In this document: positions 25,136-29,322 of the stretch, piece after piece
Layout of the letters: each line of letters opens with the position of its first letter
Numbering within the stretch: the stretch's first letter is position 1
Notes under the pieces: model-generated
The model's database searches: none
Seen by the model: only the letters and a program-made list of their open reading frames with translations
Told to the model about the DNA's origin: nothing
Source: JBBIJH01 sp037446075
Lineage (GTDB): Bacteria > Bacteroidota > Ignavibacteria > UBA10030 > JAHEZR01
Length of the DNA: 29,322 nt
Direction of reading: 5' to 3'
Assembly: GCA_037446075.1 (NCBI GenBank)
Contig: JBBIJH010000020.1
Location: 1-29,322 of the forward strand
Translations under genes and position numbers: made by a program

Positions 25136-26506
25136 TTACAATTTCCTCGTTTTTTCTTTCATCTTCAACGCAACGAGGATGCCCGAGAAGAATGTCAACC
25201 CGCCGACTGCCACGACAGCGCTGGAGATTCCAACGGTATCAGCAATAATGCCAGAAAGAATTGCACCGATGGCATAACCAAGATCCCTCCAGAGTCGGTA
25301 CACACCCACTGCCGAAGCGCGCCAGCTTGGTTGCGTTGCATCGCTGACAGCAGCGAGGAGCGTCGGATAGACCATCGCTGTTCCAATGCCGAGTAGAAAC
25401 ATCGTACCGACCATGGATACCCAGTTCGATAGAATGGGTAGCGCAATGATTGCCGTAGCCTGCAGCCACATCCCGAGCACGATCATCCACTTTCGACCCA
25501 GACGGTCACTAAGCGCACCGCTAATGAGTTGTGTTGTCCCCCATACGCCAGGGTAGATCGCAGCGAGAAAACCGATTTGCTCGATATTCAGTCCGCGTGC
25601 AGCGAAGAACAAAGGAAACAATCCCCATGCTGCGCCATCGTTCAGGTTGTTCACCAATCCAGCCTGACTGCAGGAGAAGAGAGTCTTGTTCTTCCAGCTT
25701 GCCCTCAGAAATATCTGTTGAAGGTCCACTGGTGGTTGCTCAACTCTGACTCCTTCCAGAAGGGTTGTGATTGGTTCCGTCGTCTGCTGTTGATTCATCG
25801 CCTCGAGAGATTCCGCCTCGGCGTGCCCCGACGTGTCTTTGGCCATTAGGAAAGAGAGGAGAAAACCCGTCGCAGAAAAGCCAATGCCAAGATAGAAAGG
25901 GTACGGTCGAAGTCCATATTCAGCGGCGAGAGTCGCTGAGAAATAGGCAACCAGCGCAACAGAAAGATAGCCTGAGAATTCATTCAGCCCCATCGCAAGC
26001 CCTCGCTGTCGAGGTCCCGCAAGGTCGATCTTCATGATCACGGTAGCGGACCAACAGAGGCCTTGGTTGACACCAAGGAGTAGGTTTGCAAGCACAACCC
26101 AGTCCCAGGATCGAGCGAAGATAAGCAAAAAGGGAACAGGCAAACTGAAAAGCCAACCGGCAAGGAGGACTTTTCTTCTCCCAATTTTTTCAGAGAATCT
26201 TCCCGCCAGGAGATTGCTGAAACCTTTCACGATTCCAAAGCTGACGAGGAAAGAAAGAATCATCGTCTTCGAGAGAATCCCAAACTCATGTTCAGCGATG
26301 AGGGGAAGAATTGTGCGTTCCAGCCCAACCATTGCCCCGACGAAGCCGTTGATGAGGACAAGCAGAGAGAATTGAGAAAGGTTGGCGCGAATGCCGAGAC
26401 GGGGTGAGGGATTGGATGAGAGTGCAATGAAAGGCAGAACCGCACTTAGAGTGCGGTTCTGCTGTTCGTTGGTGCGGTTCCGCTCTTTGCTCGCTTTCTT
26501 TTTCAT
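25136..26506 (-). CDS. MFS transporter, 5' end overlapping mobile-element repeats
   Basis: Up to 456 residues with twelve membrane segments in two halves and a long central loop (about residues 215-270). The loop after segment 2 reads FSEKIGRRK, the conserved MFS A-motif region, echoed in the second half by GALSDRLGRKW. The conserved core starts about residue 45. The first 25 or so residues (including NRTNEQQNRTL) are encoded by copies of a 13-bp repeat that belong to the neighbouring mobile element, so the true start may have been displaced or replaced. No ribosome binding site is visible before the ATG. The substrate is unknown. It is followed by an SDR gene in the same direction. Confidence 0.8.
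   Translation of the reverse strand: MKKKASKERNRTNEQQNRTLSAVLPFIALSSNPSPRLGIRANLSQFSLLVLINGFVGAMVGLERTILPLIAEHEFGILSKTMILSFLVSFGIVKGFSNLLAGRFSEKIGRRKVLLAGWLFSLPVPFLLIFARSWDWVVLANLLLGVNQGLCWSATVIMKIDLAGPRQRGLAMGLNEFSGYLSVALVAYFSATLAAEYGLRPYPFYLGIGFSATGFLLSFLMAKDTSGHAEAESLEAMNQQQTTEPITTLLEGVRVEQPPVDLQQIFLRASWKNKTLFSCSQAGLVNNLNDGAAWGLFPLFFAARGLNIEQIGFLAAIYPGVWGTTQLISGALSDRLGRKWMIVLGMWLQATAIIALPILSNWVSMVGTMFLLGIGTAMVYPTLLAAVSDATQPSWRASAVGVYRLWRDLGYAIGAILSGIIADTVGISSAVVAVGGLTFFSGILVALKMKEKTRKL
26434..26462. repeat. 13-bp perfect palindromic hairpin
   Basis: GCAGAACCGCACT (26434-26446) and AGTGCGGTTCTGC (26450-26462) are perfect inverted copies with a three-base loop. It lies inside the first codons of the MFS frame and 75 bases after the transposase-like stop. 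Related copies lie at 26471-26483 and 27086-27098. Confidence 0.85.
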
Positions 26507-26536
26507 TGCGTAATCAAAATTCGTTGTTCCTTCGTC

Positions 26537-26976
26537 CTATTTCTCTGCATGGTGTTCCTTCTGACTTCTAACGTATTGAATCGCCTTCCAGAGATTCGAT
26601 TTGCTCACAGTGCGAATGTCGTATCCCCGCTGCCGTTTGAGGAGTTCTTCTCCCTTTTTGTTCACCAGACACGATGAAGCCCCTTTGAACTCCTTCAGGA
26701 CCTCTGGAAGATAATGGAGTGGCTTGGTCCCAAAAACTACATGAGGATGCTCAGGATTAAACTCAGCGGCAAAGAGCCTCACCTCGATTTGCCGGGCCTT
26801 TCTGTAAAGGATTTGCTTCAATTCGTTTCTCATTCCGTTGGAAATGAGTGCGAGCCGATTCTTTGTTGACCACGTCGCGTGGTACTAAGTGCGTAACTCG
26901 TATGAGTGATGCCGACATCTTGATCGAGTTCGAATTTGCGGCGGTATTGTTTCGGAAGGTAGATCCGGCGAGGCAT
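26537..26976 (-). pseudogene. IS200/RAYT-like Y1 transposase, frameshifted
   Basis: A single-strand transposase of the HUH type. The C-terminal frame reads YHATWSTKNR, the hallmark opening of IS200-like transposases, then FNPEHPHVVF (HxH metal-binding pair, usually PDHVH), KEFKGASS, and finally LWKAIQYVRSQKEH, where the Tyr should be the nucleophile. A TAG at 26885-26887 lies just before YHATW. The upstream part is in another frame, from the ATG at 26976 (MPRRIYLPKQYRRK), which has a very strong ribosome binding site (AAAGGAGGGG). One frameshift near 26885-26895 joins the two. The protein would be about 145 residues, normal for the family. As read, it is inactive. Confidence 0.55.
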
Positions 26977-27085
26977 GGATACCCCTCCTTTTGTACGACG
27001 GATATGGGGAAATCAGAATAGCGTATTTGGTACAGAATTGATCCGACGCACGTCTTTTCGTTCAAGAGCAGCGTATGCCGATTAT

Positions 27086-27098
27086 GCAGAACCGCACC
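27086..27098 (+). repeat. Outer copy of the 13-bp element repeat
   Basis: GCAGAACCGCACC is the inverse of GGTGCGGTTCTGC and matches the copies at 26434-26483 on the other side of the transposase. It lies 14 bases downstream of the MBL/rhodanese stop, next to a small TAGGA/TCCTA hairpin that might serve as its terminator. Confidence 0.6.
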
Positions 27099-27111
27099 CT
27101 AGGATTCTTTC

Positions 27112-28179
27112 CTAATATCTCGGCATGCGTGGATCGATCTTCTGTGCCCAAGCATCGATGCCGCCTACGAGGTTTTTCACGTTCTTGAAGCCGGCGTCGT
27201 AGAGCATTTCTACCGCCCGCTGACTCCGAGACCCAACATGACAGTGGACAACGATCTCTTTGTCTCTATCCAGCTCAAGCATCCGCTGGGGAAGTTGCCG
27301 AAGGGGAATGAGATAAGCACCGAGGTTGCAAATACCGTATTCGTACTGTTCGCGCACGTCGAGAAGAAACGGCGGATCTCCTTGATCAAATCGTTGCTTG
27401 AGTTCCTCGACAGTGATCTGGAGTGACTTCACGTCGAATGTCTTATCGATTGGTGGCTCGGGGAGGAAGCCGAGATTGAATTGACGCACCTTCTGGAAAC
27501 GTGGCGGCTGCACCGGAAGGTCCTGGGTGATGTATCGAACGAACTCGTCTCTGTGCTTCAACTGCAGGGATGGATTAAAACGCCGCTCAAAACCGATCGT
27601 GGAGCTTGGTTTCGGGCTCAATGCTTTTCCACAAACGGAGCCTGCGTAGTGAGTGGGATAAACTTCAATAGCATCATCGAGCCTCAGAAGCTTCTCATGG
27701 ATACTGTCATAAAGTTGTTCTGCGCTCCCGTCTAAGTCTGGCCGGCCAGCGTCTCCGACGAAAAGTGTATCGCCGGTGAAGACGAACCACGGTTCTGAAC
27801 TCCGCGTTGTATCTGTCACAAGAATGCTCATGCTGTCCGGAGTGTGGCCGGGAGTATGAAGGATCTTCAGTCCAATGTTCCCCACAGTCAGTTCCTCCCC
27901 GTCGCGCACGGGAGCTAGAGGGAATCCGGCCTTTACCGATTCATGGTAGTGGACGGGCGCACCCGTGGCCTGCGAAAGCTTCTTGGCCCCCGAAAGGTGA
28001 TCGGCCTGTGCATGGGTTTCAAAGATATGCGTGATTTGGATTTCCTTCGCCTTCGCATACTGGAGGTAGAGTTCAATGTCGAGTTGTGGGTCGATGACGG
28101 CACCAACCTTTTTGCCCGTACAACCGATCAGGTAGGATAGACACGCCCCCTCCTCGTGCTGAAATTGCTTAAAGATCAT
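27112..28179 (-). CDS. MBL-fold hydrolase fused to rhodanese (persulfide dioxygenase-like)
   Basis: A 355-residue cytoplasmic protein. The metallo-beta-lactamase half (1-190) has the metal residues His56, Asp60 and His61 (THAQADH), His112 (TPGHTPDS), Asp137 (TGDTLF) and His177 (YPTHYAG), as in ETHE1-type persulfide dioxygenases. The usual second His of HxHxDH is Gln58 (codon CAG). The C-terminal rhodanese domain (about 250-350) carries the sulfur-accepting Cys313 in CHVGSRS. Such fusions oxidise glutathione- or protein-bound persulfides and transfer sulfur to thiosulfate or sulfite. It has its own strong promoter and is divergent from an ECF sigma factor with a zinc-type anti-sigma, so control by thiol or sulfide stress is plausible. 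Confidence 0.85.
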   Translation of the reverse strand: MIFKQFQHEEGACLSYLIGCTGKKVGAVIDPQLDIELYLQYAKAKEIQITHIFETHAQADHLSGAKKLSQATGAPVHYHESVKAGFPLAPVRDGEELTVGNIGLKILHTPGHTPDSMSILVTDTTRSSEPWFVFTGDTLFVGDAGRPDLDGSAEQLYDSIHEKLLRLDDAIEVYPTHYAGSVCGKALSPKPSSTIGFERRFNPSLQLKHRDEFVRYITQDLPVQPPRFQKVRQFNLGFLPEPPIDKTFDVKSLQITVEELKQRFDQGDPPFLLDVREQYEYGICNLGAYLIPLRQLPQRMLELDRDKEIVVHCHVGSRSQRAVEMLYDAGFKNVKNLVGGIDAWAQKIDPRMPRY

Positions 28180-28248
28180 GGAAACACCCTTTCAGCAGGT
28201 GGATTCTCTAGGGAATTGACGTTGGCTCTTGTATAAAGTTCCCGGCAC

Positions 28249-28277
28249 ATTATATCAAAAATGAGTCGCTTTTTCAA
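28249..28277 (-). promoter_or_regulatory. Strong promoter of the MBL/rhodanese gene
   Basis: On the minus strand, TTGAAA (28272-28277) and a perfect TATAAT (28249-28254) are separated by 17 bases. The start would be near 28242, giving a leader of about 63 bases before the ATG at 28179, which has GAAAGGG as a ribosome binding site. Confidence 0.65.
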
Positions 28278-28288
28278 TTACTTTTTCT

Positions 28289-28296
28289 TATCTTTG
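28289..28296 (+). promoter_or_regulatory. Bacteroidetes-type -7 box before the ECF sigma gene
   Basis: TATCTTTG is identical to the octamer in front of the DUF5686 gene and matches TAnnTTTG. A matching -33 TTG at the right distance is not evident, so it is tentative. It lies 83 bases before the sigma factor start. Confidence 0.35.
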
Positions 28297-28378
28297 AGAA
28301 AGCACCGAATCCACTTCAACTTCTCATTTGTTGGAACTCTTTTCCCCTTTCAGCGTCTTCTAGTCAAAGCTCTCCGTG

Positions 28379-29044
28379 ATGGCATTCACTGATCACGAAA
28401 GGAATGAGTTCAGAAGACTTGTTCTTCCGCACCTCGATGCGCTGCACCGAGTTGCACTTCACCTGACGCACCGGGCGGCTGAGGCGGAGGAGATCGTAGC
28501 GGAGACGATCTTCAAAGCCTGTCAGAACTTCCGACGGCTGAGAGATCAAAATCGGGTCAAGCAGTGGCTACTTAGGATCTTGAGCAACACCTTCATATCG
28601 TCACGTCGGGTGAAACAACGACGTCAGGAGACATCCTTCCAGGAGGAATGGGAAAACGAAACTAAGTCCGTCGCCACATTTGCGAACCTTTCTCAGCCGC
28701 TGTTTCCTGGACAGGACAATCCCGAGCAACTACTGATTCAGAAATTAACGGACGAAGACATTGAGAACGCAATCAAGTCGCTTCCGGAAGAGTATCGCGT
28801 TGCGATTGTCTTGTGTGATGTTGAGGGATTCAGGTATCGTGAGATCGCGCACATCTTGAGGATCCCGATTGGGACTGTACGATCACGGCTATCACGGGGA
28901 CGGTTGCTTCTTCAGAAGAAATTGTGGTACTATGCTCCAGACGCGGGCCTTCTACCGCATCGGAAGCAAGAACCCAGAGAGGAACCCTGCACATGCAAGT
29001 CCGAAGAAACACTCCAGGGTCAATTAGTTGCAGCGAAGCCCTGA
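28379..29044 (+). CDS. ECF-type RNA polymerase sigma factor
   Basis: 221 residues from the ATG at 28379 (a GTG just before it is an alternative). Region 2 spans about residues 12-75 (LPHLDALHRVALHLTHRAAE, VKQWLLRILSNTF) and region 4 about 128-185 (SLPEEYRVAIVLCDVEGFRY, then the helix-turn-helix IPIGTVRSRLSRGR). The linker and the Cys-containing tail (EEPCTCK) are variable. The gene overlaps the anti-sigma factor by 52 bases, so the pair is cotranscribed and probably translationally linked. The combination with an RsrA-like anti-sigma resembles the SigR thiol-oxidation system of actinobacteria; this is inference from layout. Confidence 0.9.
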   Translation: MAFTDHERNEFRRLVLPHLDALHRVALHLTHRAAEAEEIVAETIFKACQNFRRLRDQNRVKQWLLRILSNTFISSRRVKQRRQETSFQEEWENETKSVATFANLSQPLFPGQDNPEQLLIQKLTDEDIENAIKSLPEEYRVAIVLCDVEGFRYREIAHILRIPIGTVRSRLSRGRLLLQKKLWYYAPDAGLLPHRKQEPREEPCTCKSEETLQGQLVAAKP

Positions 29045-29244
29045 ATTGGCTCTTCGACTATCTCGACGAAGAGTTGCACGGTTCGCGACGAGAGGAATTC
29101 GAGAAACACCTCGAAGAGTGCCGACATTGCTTCAGTCGGTTTGAGTTCGAACGGTTACTGAAATCAAGATTGCGGAAACTCAAGGTTGAGAGTAATTTAA
29201 GCAGACTGCGAGAGAGGATGGAAGCACTTCTCGAGCAGTTCTAG
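28993..29244 (+). CDS. Zinc-binding anti-sigma factor (RsrA-like)
   Basis: 83 residues from the ATG at 28993. The open frame begins at 28924, but the upstream part lies within the sigma gene and shows no family similarity. It has the ZAS motif His39-x3-Cys43-x2-Cys46 (KHLEECRHC) and an earlier Cys13, the same layout as RsrA (Cys11, His37, Cys41, Cys44). There is no membrane segment, so it is a soluble inhibitor of the sigma factor. In this family oxidation of the zinc cysteines releases the sigma factor. A Leu/Arg-rich helix forms the C-terminus. Confidence 0.8.
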   Translation: MQVRRNTPGSISCSEALNWLFDYLDEELHGSRREEFEKHLEECRHCFSRFEFERLLKSRLRKLKVESNLSRLRERMEALLEQF

Positions 29245-29277
29245 CAAACTGCCCACCACTACAACAAGGAGGTAACA

Positions 29278-29322
29278 ATGATTGTCGTCCGCAATGTCTT
29301 CCAACTGAAATTTGGGAAGGCC
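29278..29322 (+). CDS. Start of a gene, probably a dimeric alpha-beta barrel (ABM-like) protein; cut by the window end
   Basis: AAGGAGG lies six bases before the ATG, a near-perfect ribosome binding site. The 15 codons present read MIVVRNVFQLKFGKA, the first beta strand and start of helix typical of antibiotic-biosynthesis-monooxygenase-like (ferredoxin-fold) proteins. It is 33 bases after the anti-sigma stop in the same direction, so it may belong to the sigma operon. Confidence 0.5.
   Translation, partial: MIVVRNVFQLKFGKA

Larger units (their letters stand above)
26434..27098 (-). mobile_element. Decayed IS200/RAYT-like element with terminal repeats
   Basis: About 665 bases bounded by copies of one repeat: the palindrome at 26434-26462, GGTGCGGTTCCGC at 26471-26483, and its inverse GCAGAACCGCACC at 27086-27098 (12 of 13 positions match). 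Between them lies a broken Y1-type transposase gene. Size, single gene and hairpin ends fit the IS200 group or a REP-associated transposase with its REP-like repeats. The exact boundaries are not fixed. Confidence 0.5.

Noticed and set aside
26434..27098. CRISPR array from the repeated 13-bp arms
   Set aside because: Only four copies, in both orientations and irregularly spaced around a transposase; no regular spacers and no cas genes.

Overview
The window comes from a bacterium of the Bacteroidota/FCB group. I could not narrow this further; an Ignavibacteria- or Kryptonia-like lineage is possible. Pointers are a CarboxypepD_reg + DUF5686 outer-membrane protein, a 6-bladed beta-propeller protein, a thrA-thrB-thrC operon, and promoter-like octamers TATCTTTG that fit the Bacteroidetes -7 consensus TAnnTTTG. 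A run of 10 N at 21348-21357 shows this is a draft scaffold. Several genes are broken by single frameshifts or stops, so assembly or base-call error competes with real gene decay throughout.

Region 1 (1-6310, + strand). The tail of a methyltransferase, frameshifted in a GA repeat, is followed by about 840 bases with no supported gene but one consensus promoter. Then comes the most unusual part of the window. Two paralogous small secreted peptides (67 and 68 aa) each carry six cysteines in a mirror-symmetric spacing. A beta-propeller gene with an in-frame TAG follows. Next is a MauE/DoxX-type membrane redox protein with a C-terminal thioredoxin-like CPLC region, then an ABC ATPase, an ABC-2 type permease and a Yip1-like membrane protein. 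From the propeller onward the genes are almost contiguous. I read the block as a candidate system for producing, oxidising and exporting disulfide-rich peptides.

Region 2 (6457-21750, - strand). Housekeeping genes, in transcription order: a Cys/Met PLP trans-sulfuration enzyme (interrupted by the scaffold gap), dnaN, recF, a DciA-like DUF721 protein, gyrB, a small possible ORF, gyrA, a secreted M18 aminopeptidase, and thrA (frameshifted with a small deletion), thrB and thrC. The dnaN-recF-gyrB-gyrA set resembles an oriC neighbourhood, but neither dnaA nor DnaA boxes were seen. GyrA has an unusual quinolone-determining region.

Region 3 (21873-29322). A DUF5686 protein (+) converges on an SDR oxidoreductase and an MFS transporter (-). 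A decayed IS200/RAYT-like element, with inverted copies of a 13-bp repeat at its ends, overlaps the 5' end of the MFS frame. A metallo-beta-lactamase/rhodanese protein (persulfide dioxygenase-like) is divergent from an ECF sigma factor and its zinc-binding anti-sigma factor, which suggests a thiol/sulfur stress module. The window ends at the start of another gene that has a near-perfect ribosome binding site.
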